Assembly: GCA_050733935.1 (NCBI GenBank)
Contig: JBOHUC010000037.1
Coordinates: 1 to 63,080, forward strand
Length of the DNA stretch: 63,080 nt
Reading direction: 5' to 3'
Origin: JBOHUC01 sp050733935
Lineage (GTDB): Bacteria; Eisenbacteria; RBG-16-71-46; DASYSL01
The position numbers and the translations under genes are program-made. The notes under the pieces are model-generated. The model searched no databases. It saw nothing but the letters and a program-made list of their open reading frames with translations, and was not told the DNA's origin. Position 1 is the stretch's first letter. Every line of letters starts with the position of its first letter. Of the stretch, positions 25,664 through 33,990 are shown one piece after another.

Positions 25664-26974
25664 CTAGGGACGCTGGTCCATCGGAACGTAGTGACGTTCG
25701 GTCGCCCCGGTGTAGATCTGCCGCGGCCGACCGATGCGCGTCGCGGGATCGCGGCGCATCTCGAGCCAGTGGGCGATCCAGCCGGGCATCCGGCCGAGCG
25801 CGAACAGCGCGGTGAACATGTTCACCGGGATCCCGATCATCTGGTAGATGATCCCCGAGTAGAAATCCACGTTCGGATACAGATTCCGGCTGATGAAGTA
25901 CTCGTCCGCGAGCGCGATCTGCTCGAGGCGGAACGCGATCTCGAGGAGCCGGTTTCCCGAATCCCCGAGCCGGTCACGCAGCGTCTTGCAGGTCTCCTTG
26001 AGAATCGCCGCACGCGGGTCGTAGCTCTTGTAGACGCGGTGCCCGAAGCCCATGAGCCGCGTCGTGTCCTTCCGATCCTTCGCGCGCTGCACGAAGCGGT
26101 CCGCGTTCCCGTCCTCGACCGCGATGCGCTCGAGCATCTCGATGACTTCCTGGTTCGCCCCGCCGTGGAGCGGCCCCCACAGCGCGCTGATCCCGGCCGA
26201 GACGCTCGCGAACAGGTTCGCCTGCGAGCTCCCGACCAGGCGCACCGTGCTGGTCGAGCAGTTCTGTTCGTGGTCCGCATGCAGGATGAGAAGCAGATCG
26301 AGCGCGTTCGCGACCACCGGATCGACGTCGTAGACCTCGCACGGCGTGGCAAACGTCATGTGGAGGAAGTTGGACGCGTAGGACAGGTCGTTCCGCGGAT
26401 ACATGAAGGGCTGGCCGATCGAGTGCTTGTAGGAGTACGCCACGATCGTCGGCATCTTGGCGAGGAGCCGGATGAGCGTGATCTTGTTCGCCTCGTCCGT
26501 CTCCGGCCCCTGGTAGAACGTGGCGAGCGCCCCCACCGAGGCGGCGCAGACCGGCATCGGATGCGCGTCCTTCGGCAGGGCGTCGAAGAAGCGCCGGAAG
26601 TTCTCGTGCAGCATGGTGTGCCGGCGGATGTCGGACTCGAAGCCTTGGAGCTCGCCCGGCGTCGGCAGCTCCCCGTACAGGAGGAGCCAGGCGACTTCGA
26701 GGAAATTGCTCTTTGCGGCCAACTCCTGGATCGGATAACCCCGGTAGCGCAGAACTCCTTCTTCGCCGTCGATGAACGTGATCGCGCTCTGGCACGCGCC
26801 GCTGTTCCCGTATCCGGGATCGAGCGTGATCGCGCCCGTCGTCGACCGGAGCTTCTGGATGTCGAGGCCCACCTCACCCTCGGTGCCGACGACGAGCGGA
26901 AGGTCCACGCTCTTGCCGGCGACTTCGAGGCGCGCGGCATCCTGCTTCCTGGCAGCCGTGACCTCTGGACTCAT
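25664..26974 (-). CDS. gltA: citrate synthase
   Basis: 436 residues. The ATG at 26974 has AGGAG seven bases upstream; an open frame extends 11 codons further without a signal. Catalytic residues are all visible: the histidine in GPLHGGANQEV, the histidine in GFGHRVYK and the aspartate in NVDFYSG. YRGYPIQELA and the C-terminal GRMPGWIAHW and RPRQIYTG blocks are typical of bacterial type II enzymes. It condenses acetyl-CoA and oxaloacetate into citrate, the entry step of the TCA cycle. Monocistronic by context. Confidence 0.97.
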   Translation of the reverse strand: MSPEVTAARKQDAARLEVAGKSVDLPLVVGTEGEVGLDIQKLRSTTGAITLDPGYGNSGACQSAITFIDGEEGVLRYRGYPIQELAAKSNFLEVAWLLLYGELPTPGELQGFESDIRRHTMLHENFRRFFDALPKDAHPMPVCAASVGALATFYQGPETDEANKITLIRLLAKMPTIVAYSYKHSIGQPFMYPRNDLSYASNFLHMTFATPCEVYDVDPVVANALDLLLILHADHEQNCSTSTVRLVGSSQANLFASVSAGISALWGPLHGGANQEVIEMLERIAVEDGNADRFVQRAKDRKDTTRLMGFGHRVYKSYDPRAAILKETCKTLRDRLGDSGNRLLEIAFRLEQIALADEYFISRNLYPNVDFYSGIIYQMIGIPVNMFTALFALGRMPGWIAHWLEMRRDPATRIGRPRQIYTGATERHYVPMDQRP

Positions 26975-27106
26975 TTGCTTCTCCTTTCCTCCCACCCAGA
27001 ATCGCACAGTTCCGACGTGCGGTCGAATGCCCGCCTTCGTTATCGGAAGGAACCCTCTCGAACCTGAGCCGGCACTGGCGCCCGCGTCATTCGGTGCGAC
27101 CCGGCG

Positions 27107-27712
27107 TCACTCGGCGCGGCGCACGCTCTCGAGCGCGGCCCGGATTTGCTCGGTCGACCGGTCCCCCCAGGCGGATCCGTACGCCTCGGACGACATGAGC
27201 GTCCGCGTCTCCATCCGGTCCACGTAGACGATGCCGTTCAGGTGATCGATCTCGTGCTGGAGGATGCGCGCGTACCACCCGTGCGCGCGAATCACGCGCG
27301 ACTCGCCCCGCTCGTCGAGGCACTCGACGCGGACCGCGCGGGCGCGCGGCACGGACGCGACGAATCCCGTGAAGCTCAGGCAACCCTCGAAAAAGTAGGC
27401 GGGACCGGCGTCCTCGACGTGCAGCACCGGATTCACGATCACGTGGAACGGCACGGCCTCGCGCTCGCGCGCCTTCCGCTCCTCGGGATCGAGCGATTCG
27501 AGATTCGCGGGGGCATCCTCGATCACGGCGAGCTGGAGCGAAAGACCGACCTGGGGCGCGGCGAGGCCGACGCCCGGAGCGTCGCGCATGGTCTCGCGCA
27601 TCGCTTCGATGAGCTCCTGCGTGACCGGTTCGCGAAGCTCGCGCGGGGCGATCTGGCGCGCGCGGCGACGCAACACGGGGTCGCCGAGTTGAACGATCGG
27701 AAGGATCTTCAC
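27107..27712 (-). CDS. def: peptide deformylase
   Basis: 201 residues from the GTG at 27712 (AGGGAT upstream). All three deformylase motifs are present: GVGLAAPQ (47-54), EGCLS with the metal cysteine C111, and HEIDH (153-157) with two metal histidines and the catalytic glutamate. It removes the formyl group from new N-terminal methionines. It is longer than the typical 165-185 residues because of an insert around 66-88 (PANLESLDPEERKAREREAV). It starts 28 bases after the end of the FlgD-tailed hydrolase-like gene, so co-transcription is possible. Confidence 0.95.
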   Translation of the reverse strand: MKILPIVQLGDPVLRRRARQIAPRELREPVTQELIEAMRETMRDAPGVGLAAPQVGLSLQLAVIEDAPANLESLDPEERKAREREAVPFHVIVNPVLHVEDAGPAYFFEGCLSFTGFVASVPRARAVRVECLDERGESRVIRAHGWYARILQHEIDHLNGIVYVDRMETRTLMSSEAYGSAWGDRSTEQIRAALESVRRAE

Positions 27713-27740
27713 GCGCGATCCCTGCGCGAGCGGCGGAAAC

Positions 27741-29897
27741 TCATTCCACGCGGAACAGCTTTCGGCTGGCAGAGAGCGTGCCCTGGCGGGCGCGCACGAA
27801 ATACACGCCGGGAGCGACCCGGCGGCCCCCCGCGTCCATGCCATCCCAGTCGAACGCGTGGGTCCCCGGCTCGAGCTGTCCGCGGTAGAGCTGTCGGACG
27901 CGCCGTCCGGCGACGTCGAACACGGCGAGATCGGCCGGGGCCGATCCGTCTTCCGGCTCGAGCGTGAACGAGAAGCGCACCTGGTCCCGGAACGGATTCG
28001 GGCCGGCCGCACCCCAGGTGATGCCCGGCTGGACGCGCGGGATTCCCGGAACGTCGACTTTGATCTCCTGCTCGAACTTGAGCAGGAAGATGGCGTCCGA
28101 CGGCCGCAGTGTGAACGTGGCCGCCGTCGTGCCGTTGTTGTGCACCGGATCGACGACGCCGAGGATCCGCCGGAACGGCCGTTCGAGACTCGTGGTGAGG
28201 ATCTCGAGGCTCGGGTTGAGGAGGATGATCCCGTTCTCGAAGTCGCGCCGGTAGAGATGCTGTGTTCCGGACTGGAAGTGCACGTCATCGAGCCACACGT
28301 CGCCAGCCATCGCCCCGAATCGGATCTGAAGGGCGCCCGGGCCGAACCCGACCCCGGTGAACTGGATCTGATAGCGGCGCCAGACCGTATCGAGGCTGAT
28401 CGTGGACCAGGCGAGACCGGGACCCGGGGTGCCGTTCACGACCGCAAACTGTACGGTCCGGGGAACCGCCGCCTTCGCGTAGAACGTGACGGCATAAGGG
28501 ATCGAGTTCGAATACGGGATGCTGTTGATCGTCGTCATCGAAGTGGCAGATGTCCCGCCGCCGACCGGACAACGGATGCGCGCCGAGGCCGTGCCAACGG
28601 CCTTGGTCGAGACGTCGCGCTCGATGGTCGAGCCGATGACGCTGCCGAACGTCCAGCCCGACGTGACGTTCGTCTCGAAACCGGGGTTCGTCACGGCATC
28701 CGCGTTCGTTCCGGCCCAGATCACCTTCGTATAAGGAGCGAGCCCGCGGCCGAGCCAGCCAGTTCGACCGAGCGTCGAGGCGGATTGCCCGGTCATCACG
28801 TTGACCCCGTACTCGTCGTACCACCAGTCCATATAGTTGATGGCCGGGTCGTAGTGCCGCGTACAGAACGAGGCGAAACCCTCGCCGAGGGCCGCCGAAG
28901 CAAGCCCGAAGCGGACGCGTCGCGCCTCTTCGGCGGAGAACGGCGTGGCCTGATTAATGGTCCAGGTCGAGATCCAGTTCTGACGGGGTGCCTGGAAATT
29001 CGCCTCGTCGTGGAAGTACCCGCCGGGCACGCGGTACATGTTGTTCGTCCAGCTGTTTCCGTTGAGGAGCGGGAAATCCTCGCGCATCCATCCGTTGAAC
29101 GATTCGTAGTGCGCACCGTAGCCGCAATTGCCGATCAGCACCGCGTTCGGCCCGCACCGCCGTCGCAGGCGGTTCGCGAGCGTGTCAGACCCGGCCTTCC
29201 AGCCGATCTCGAACGCATCGAACGTGGGATAGCCCGCGCGCACGAAGTCGATGCTGTCCCCGGGCCCCTGGTTGTACCGAATGTTCTGGCACATCCGGTC
29301 GAAGAAGAGTCCCTCCCACTTCCCGGTCGCCCAGACCGCGTCGTGGAACAGGTCTGCGAGACCCTCGGCAATGATGAAGCGCCCCGACCCATCCTTCTTC
29401 GCGAGGTTGATGTTGACGTCGAGGATCCACTCCCCGTCACGGCCGTACAGGAACCCGTCATTGTTGCGCACCAGGTGATGGATGCGCGTCCAGATGTGGA
29501 CCAGCGAGTCCGGGCTGCTGTTCGGCCAGATGTAGTGCGCCTGGAGATAAGCGTACAGATGAATGCTCGGGTTCTCGGCCCGGATCGCCTGAAGCACGTC
29601 CGACCGGTATTCGGTGAGTGGTGACGCGTGGAGAACGGCGACCGGATAACGAGCCGTGTTCGAGATTTCCGTGGGGATGATGTTGCCGTCGGCATCCACG
29701 TACGGATAGCCCGTCCCGAGGACGACTCCGTAGAGGCCCACGCGCGGATACGGCGGATCGAGGACCGCCGCCCGGCCCGTCGAGGCGAGCGCCAGAAGGA
29801 AGACCAGTGCCACGAGTGCCGCGAAGAGGAACACTTCGGGGCGCATGAACACACTGAGACGAGACCGGCCGGGCCGGCCCGAGGGGGGTCGTTGCAT
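27741..29897 (-). CDS. exported glycoside-hydrolase-like protein with FlgD-like tail
   Basis: 718 residues. The hydrophobic signal (VFLFAALVALVFLLALAS) lies at about 22-40. Residues 50-400 look like the putative glycoside hydrolase group GHL15 (TIM-barrel type): VGLYGVVLG, SIHLYAYLQAHYIW, GEWILDVNINL, GLFFDRMCQN and ILIGNCGYG-like strands, with acidic residues in the barrel ends. A carbohydrate-binding-like jelly roll follows (about 420-560, NPGFETNVTSGWTFG, the CBM4/9-type opening). The last 80 residues start at GPNPFRD and hold FDWDGMDAGG and APGVYFVRARQ. It probably cuts extracellular polysaccharide. The substrate is unknown. Confidence 0.78.
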   Translation of the reverse strand: MQRPPSGRPGRSRLSVFMRPEVFLFAALVALVFLLALASTGRAAVLDPPYPRVGLYGVVLGTGYPYVDADGNIIPTEISNTARYPVAVLHASPLTEYRSDVLQAIRAENPSIHLYAYLQAHYIWPNSSPDSLVHIWTRIHHLVRNNDGFLYGRDGEWILDVNINLAKKDGSGRFIIAEGLADLFHDAVWATGKWEGLFFDRMCQNIRYNQGPGDSIDFVRAGYPTFDAFEIGWKAGSDTLANRLRRRCGPNAVLIGNCGYGAHYESFNGWMREDFPLLNGNSWTNNMYRVPGGYFHDEANFQAPRQNWISTWTINQATPFSAEEARRVRFGLASAALGEGFASFCTRHYDPAINYMDWWYDEYGVNVMTGQSASTLGRTGWLGRGLAPYTKVIWAGTNADAVTNPGFETNVTSGWTFGSVIGSTIERDVSTKAVGTASARIRCPVGGGTSATSMTTINSIPYSNSIPYAVTFYAKAAVPRTVQFAVVNGTPGPGLAWSTISLDTVWRRYQIQFTGVGFGPGALQIRFGAMAGDVWLDDVHFQSGTQHLYRRDFENGIILLNPSLEILTTSLERPFRRILGVVDPVHNNGTTAATFTLRPSDAIFLLKFEQEIKVDVPGIPRVQPGITWGAAGPNPFRDQVRFSFTLEPEDGSAPADLAVFDVAGRRVRQLYRGQLEPGTHAFDWDGMDAGGRRVAPGVYFVRARQGTLSASRKLFRVE

Positions 29898-30008
29898 GGG
29901 CTGTCGCTTCCAATGGCATGACGGCTGACAACAAGAACCCGCGACAATCCATCGTCCGGGTCCAGAGCGCCCGCTGCCAATCCGTGGTATGGGCGGGTCG
30001 GGGGGAAA

Positions 30009-30033
30009 GCCCGCTGAGAATCCCCCAGCGGGC
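30009..30033 (-). terminator. hairpin terminator after the MoaD/ThiS gene
   Basis: On the minus strand GCCCGCTG and CAGCGGGC pair over 8 bases with a 9-base loop, followed by TTTCC. It begins 10 bases beyond the stop of the leftward MoaD-like gene and separates it from the glycoside-hydrolase-like gene. The U tract is short, so termination may be partial. Confidence 0.6.
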
Positions 30034-30042
30034 CCGCCCCGG

Positions 30043-30354
30043 TCAAGATGAAAACGTTTTCATGATCGATCCACCGCTGACGGCAGGAACGATCGCGATC
30101 TCCGCATTCGCGCGCACGGGGGTCGCAAGTCCCCCCGTGTAACGGATGCTCTCGCCGTCCACGAACACGTTCACGTGCGGGCGCACTTCGCCGGTCTCCG
30201 TGAGCACGCGGTCGCGCACGCCCGGGTGCGCGGCCCACAGCGCATCGAGAGCCGCACCGACGTCGCGCAGATCCCCGGAGGCCTCGAGCTCGATTTCACT
30301 TCGCCCCGACGTGAACGTGCGCAGGTACGCCGGGATCACGAACCGAACCGCCAT
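30043..30354 (-). CDS. MoaD/ThiS family ubiquitin-like protein
   Basis: 103 residues with the beta-grasp layout of MoaD/ThiS: VRFVIPAYLRTF, GDLRDVGAALDALWAAHPGV, VNVFVDGESIRY and NAEIAIVPAVSGG. The diglycine that carries sulfur in this family sits at 94-95, but eight more residues (SIMKTFSS) follow. It would need trimming, or it is not a sulfur donor. It starts 12 bases after the BNR-repeat gene; pairing of these two families recurs in many genomes, but its purpose is not known to me. Confidence 0.82.
   Translation of the reverse strand: MAVRFVIPAYLRTFTSGRSEIELEASGDLRDVGAALDALWAAHPGVRDRVLTETGEVRPHVNVFVDGESIRYTGGLATPVRANAEIAIVPAVSGGSIMKTFSS
30048..30063. repeat. 16-bp palindrome resembling a LacI-family operator
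   Basis: ATGAAAACGTTTTCAT is perfectly self-complementary, and its core AAAACGTTTT is like PurR/GalR-type operators. It lies inside the last codons of the MoaD-like gene, about 150 bases upstream of the glycoside-hydrolase-like start. It may be an operator for that gene or a chance consequence of the coding sequence. Confidence 0.35.
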
Positions 30355-30366
30355 CTGCCGGCGACC

Positions 30367-31641
30367 CTACGTCCGCTTGCGCGCCGTCGGAGCGGTCGCG
30401 CGCGGGGACTTGCGCGTGACCCGGCGTGTGACTTTGCGCACGGTCTTTCGGCGCGCGGCCTTGGGACGCGTCACCTTGACACGAATCGCCTTCGCGCGCG
30501 GCATCTGGAGCGGGCGCGGCCCGCCCACGGTCGCAGTCTTCACGCACACGACGGGTGGAAGGCCTTCCGCCATCTGCGTCCATGATGCACCGCCGTCGCG
30601 CGAGCCGAACAGCTTCCCGCTTCGCGTTCCGAAGTAGAGGCCGGCAGGATTGAGCTCGTCGGCTTCCATGCCGTCGCGCAGGACTGTCTCGTACGCCTCC
30701 TTCTGCGGCAGGCCTCTCGAGAGCGGCTCCCACGACTTGCCGGCGTTCCGCGAGCGATAGACGCGCAGCTTCCCCTCGGGAGTGCAGCGGAACTCGTCCG
30801 ACTCGAGCGGCAGGATGTAGACGACTTCGGGATCGTGCGGGTGCGCGACCATCGCGAATCCGAAATCGGAGGGCACGCCGTTCGCGATGTCCTTCCACTG
30901 TCCGGCCGCATCGTCGCTCCGGTAGAGTCCCCAGTGGTTCTGCAGGAACAACCGCTCGGGCCGCTTCGGATTCTGCACCACCTTGTGCACGCACTGGCCG
31001 AACTCCGGATACTTGTCGGGCAGGAATTCCGCGCGCACTCCCTTGTTCTGCACCTGCCAGGTCCTTCCGCCGTCGTCGGTGCGATAGACCCCGCCGGTCG
31101 AGATCGCGATGAACATGCGATCGCGATTCGCGGGGTCGAGGAGGATCGTGTGAAGGCAGAGCCCGCCGCCTCCCGGCTCCCACTTCGCGCGGTGCGGATG
31201 GTCGTGCAATCCGCGCACGAGCGACCACGTCTTTCCCGCATCGTCCGATCGGAAGAGCGACGCGGGCTCGACTCCCGCGTAGAGCACGTCGGGCTCGCTC
31301 GCACGCCCGGGCTTGATCTGCCAGATGTTCTTGAGCGAGAGCCCGGTGTCCTCCGGGAACTTCACGTTCGCCTGCTCGGGATTCGTCCACGTGCGCCCGA
31401 AGTTGTCGCTCGTCCGGAGCACCGCCCCCCAGTGCATGCTTCCCGTTCCCGCCCACAGGCGGTGACGGCCCGCGCGCGCGTCGTAGGCCATCGCGTAGAC
31501 GGCATGTCCGGGGAAGTACGGACCGCCGCGATCCCACTTCGCGCGCGCGGGGCTCGAACGAAAGATGAAGGCACCCTTCATGGTGCCCACGAGGACGAGG
31601 ACATCCCTCTCCTTGGCCTGGATGTGGCGGGCGGCAGGCAT
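30367..31641 (-). CDS. BNR-repeat (sialidase-fold) beta-propeller protein
   Basis: 424 residues; ATG at 31641 with AGGGAGAG upstream. No signal peptide, so cytoplasmic. Asp-box/BNR turns recur: SDNFGRTWT, SDDAGKTWS, TDDGGRTWQ, SRNAGKSWE and SRDGGASWT, giving a five- or six-bladed propeller like the WD40/YVTN/BNR-like family. Sialidase catalytic arginine-triad context is not evident. The last about 45 residues are a striking Lys/Arg-rich tail (IRVKVTRPKAARRKTVRKV) that could bind nucleic acid or membrane. It is followed after 12 bases by the MoaD/ThiS-like gene. Confidence 0.85.
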   Translation of the reverse strand: MPAARHIQAKERDVLVLVGTMKGAFIFRSSPARAKWDRGGPYFPGHAVYAMAYDARAGRHRLWAGTGSMHWGAVLRTSDNFGRTWTNPEQANVKFPEDTGLSLKNIWQIKPGRASEPDVLYAGVEPASLFRSDDAGKTWSLVRGLHDHPHRAKWEPGGGGLCLHTILLDPANRDRMFIAISTGGVYRTDDGGRTWQVQNKGVRAEFLPDKYPEFGQCVHKVVQNPKRPERLFLQNHWGLYRSDDAAGQWKDIANGVPSDFGFAMVAHPHDPEVVYILPLESDEFRCTPEGKLRVYRSRNAGKSWEPLSRGLPQKEAYETVLRDGMEADELNPAGLYFGTRSGKLFGSRDGGASWTQMAEGLPPVVCVKTATVGGPRPLQMPRAKAIRVKVTRPKAARRKTVRKVTRRVTRKSPRATAPTARKRT

Positions 31642-31801
31642 GACAGGCTCTCCCTGGCGGATCGATCGGGTTCGGATTCTTCGAACGGGGAACGGCTTCG
31701 TGGTTCGTTCCTTCGGGAAAACAGCGCAAACGACGCGAGCGGAGCCTAGCACGTTGACCCGCCCCCTGCATCCGGCGGAGAGCCGCGCCCGTACAGGGAA
31801 T

Positions 31802-33967
31802 GTGCCCCCGACCGACCGCCTGGTTCCGCCCGTACCCGCTTTCACCTTCGCGCTCGCGCTCGTGCTCGCACTCGCCCTTGGCCTCGCCTCCGCGGCCCGC
31901 GCGGACGAGCCGGCCGCGCACGCAAAGGGCGAGCGCAAGTGGACGGCTCCGCACTCCCACCTCGGAACGGATGCCGTGGCCGAGACGCTCGACGTCGTCG
32001 AGGTCACGGACACGTTCGAGCGGAGCCTCGCGCGCGTGAGCTCGGCGAACCAGGGAGTCGTGAGTCGCGCGCAGGTGCTTGCGCGTCCGTCGCGTCGCGC
32101 CGGCGACATCCTCGAGACCGTGCCCGGACTCGTCATCAGCCAGCACAGCGGCGAGGGCAAGGCGAACCAGTACTACCTGCGCGGATTCAACCTCGATCAC
32201 GGAACGGACTTCGCGACGTCGATCGCGGGGCTTCCCGTCAACATGCCGACCCACGGACACGGACAGGGCTATTCGGATCTCTCGTTCGTCATTCCCGAAC
32301 TCGTCGGGGGCATCCAGTACCGGAAGGGGCCGTACTACGCCGACGAGGGGGACTTCTCGACCGCGGGGGCGGCGAACATCACGTACCGGAACACGCTCGA
32401 GCGCGCGATCGGCGAAGCCTCGATGGACAAGTACGGCTACAGGCGCGGCGTCGCCGGCGCGAGCGTGAAGGCGGGCGGCGGCGATCTTCTCTTCAGCGCC
32501 GAAGGCCTCCACAACGACGGCCCCTGGGACCTTCCGGACGACTACCGGAAGTTGAACGGCGTCGTGCGCTTCAGCCGGAACGGGTCCGAAGGCGGTCTGA
32601 GCCTCTCCTTGATGGGATACGACGGCCGATGGAACGCGACCGATCAGATCCCCGAGCGCGCCGTGAGCCAGGGCCGGATCGGCCGCTACGGGACGATCGA
32701 TCCGACCGACGGCGGGACGAGCTCGCGTTACAGCCTCTCGGGCGAGTGGCAGCGTGTCGGGGCGACGCGCCTCTGGCGCGCATCGGCGTACGTGATCGAC
32801 TACCGGATGGACCTCTTCTCGAACTTCACGTATTTCCTCGACGACACGACGAACGGTGACCAGTTCGAGCAGTTCGACGATCGCACGGTCGTGGGCGGAC
32901 GCGTGAGCCACACGTGGACGAACCGCTGGTGGAACCGGCCGGTCGAATCGACGCTCGGAGTTTCGCTGCGTCACGACCACGTCCGGAAGGTGGGGCTTTA
33001 TGCCACCGCCGGACGGGATCGCCTGTCCACGACGCGCGAGGACCGCGTGCTCGAGTCTGCGGGAGGAGCGTTCGCCCAGGCGTCCGTTCAGGTTTCGCCG
33101 GTGATCCGCACCGTGCTTGGCCTGCGCGCCGATGGAACCGTGTTCGACGTGACGAGCGACGAGCCGCTCAACTCGGGCGAGCGGAGTGCCGGGATTCTCT
33201 CGCCCAAGCTCTCGCTCATGTTCGGCCCGTGGGATCGCACGGCGTACTTCTTGAACCTGGGCCTCGGTTTCCACAGTAACGACGCGCGCGGAACGGTGAC
33301 GACGGTCGATCCCAAATCGGGCGAGCCCGTCGCGCCCGTCGATCCGCTCGTGCGGACGCGCGGAGCGGAGGTCGGCGTGCGCACGGCGATCGTGCCGGGG
33401 CTTTCGACTTCTCTCTCGTTGTGGGCGCTCGGAATCGACTCCGAGCTTTTGTTCGTGGGCGATGCGGGAACGACCGAAGCGACCCGGCCGAGCCGGCGCA
33501 TGGGGCTCGAGTGGTCGGCGGTGTGGACGCCGGCGGCCGCGCGCGGGCTTGCGCTCGATGCCGAACTCGCACTTTCCGATGCACGCTTCACCGATGACGA
33601 TCCGGCCGGGGATCGGATCCCGGGCGCGGTCGGAACCGTGATCGCCGCCGGTGCGGCCTACGAATCCGCGGGCCCCCTCTTCGGCTCGCTGCGCCTGCGC
33701 TCGCTCGGTCCCCGCCCGCTCGTCGAGGACAACTCCGTCCGCTCGAATGCCTCGACCACGCTTGCGGCCCGCGTCGGCTACCGGTTCCGAAACGGCCTCC
33801 GGCTTTCGGTCGAGGGATTGAACCTGACCAACGCCAGAACGAGCGACATCGACTACTACTATGAGTCCCGCCTTCCCGGAGAGCCGGCCGAGGGCGTGGC
33901 CGACCTCCACAGCCATCCGCTCGAGCCGTTTACGCTCCGGCTCGCCCTCAGCGCGACGACCTTCTGA
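31802..33967 (+). CDS. TonB-dependent receptor
   Basis: 721 residues from the GTG at 31802 (AGGGA upstream); an in-frame TTG lies 48 bases earlier. Signal peptide TFALALVLALALGLASAARA. The plug domain (about 55-180) has RRAGDILETVPGLVISQHSG, YYLRGFNLDHGTDF and IQYRKGPYYAD. Residues about 185-721 form the barrel, ending in SATTF with the terminal aromatic. Loop PTHGHGQGYSDLSF and the N-terminal HSHLG place histidines at likely ligand-facing positions, so a metal complex is possible. Energy should come from a TonB such as that at 15.4 kb. It is divergent from the BNR gene. Confidence 0.93.
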   Translation: MPPTDRLVPPVPAFTFALALVLALALGLASAARADEPAAHAKGERKWTAPHSHLGTDAVAETLDVVEVTDTFERSLARVSSANQGVVSRAQVLARPSRRAGDILETVPGLVISQHSGEGKANQYYLRGFNLDHGTDFATSIAGLPVNMPTHGHGQGYSDLSFVIPELVGGIQYRKGPYYADEGDFSTAGAANITYRNTLERAIGEASMDKYGYRRGVAGASVKAGGGDLLFSAEGLHNDGPWDLPDDYRKLNGVVRFSRNGSEGGLSLSLMGYDGRWNATDQIPERAVSQGRIGRYGTIDPTDGGTSSRYSLSGEWQRVGATRLWRASAYVIDYRMDLFSNFTYFLDDTTNGDQFEQFDDRTVVGGRVSHTWTNRWWNRPVESTLGVSLRHDHVRKVGLYATAGRDRLSTTREDRVLESAGGAFAQASVQVSPVIRTVLGLRADGTVFDVTSDEPLNSGERSAGILSPKLSLMFGPWDRTAYFLNLGLGFHSNDARGTVTTVDPKSGEPVAPVDPLVRTRGAEVGVRTAIVPGLSTSLSLWALGIDSELLFVGDAGTTEATRPSRRMGLEWSAVWTPAAARGLALDAELALSDARFTDDDPAGDRIPGAVGTVIAAGAAYESAGPLFGSLRLRSLGPRPLVEDNSVRSNASTTLAARVGYRFRNGLRLSVEGLNLTNARTSDIDYYYESRLPGEPAEGVADLHSHPLEPFTLRLALSATTF

Positions 33968-33990
33968 GCTTCGGCTGATCGGGACTGTCG

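Noticed and set aside
30296..33916. 1206-codon frame opposite the TonB-dependent receptor
   Set aside because: Antisense shadow without recognisable domains.
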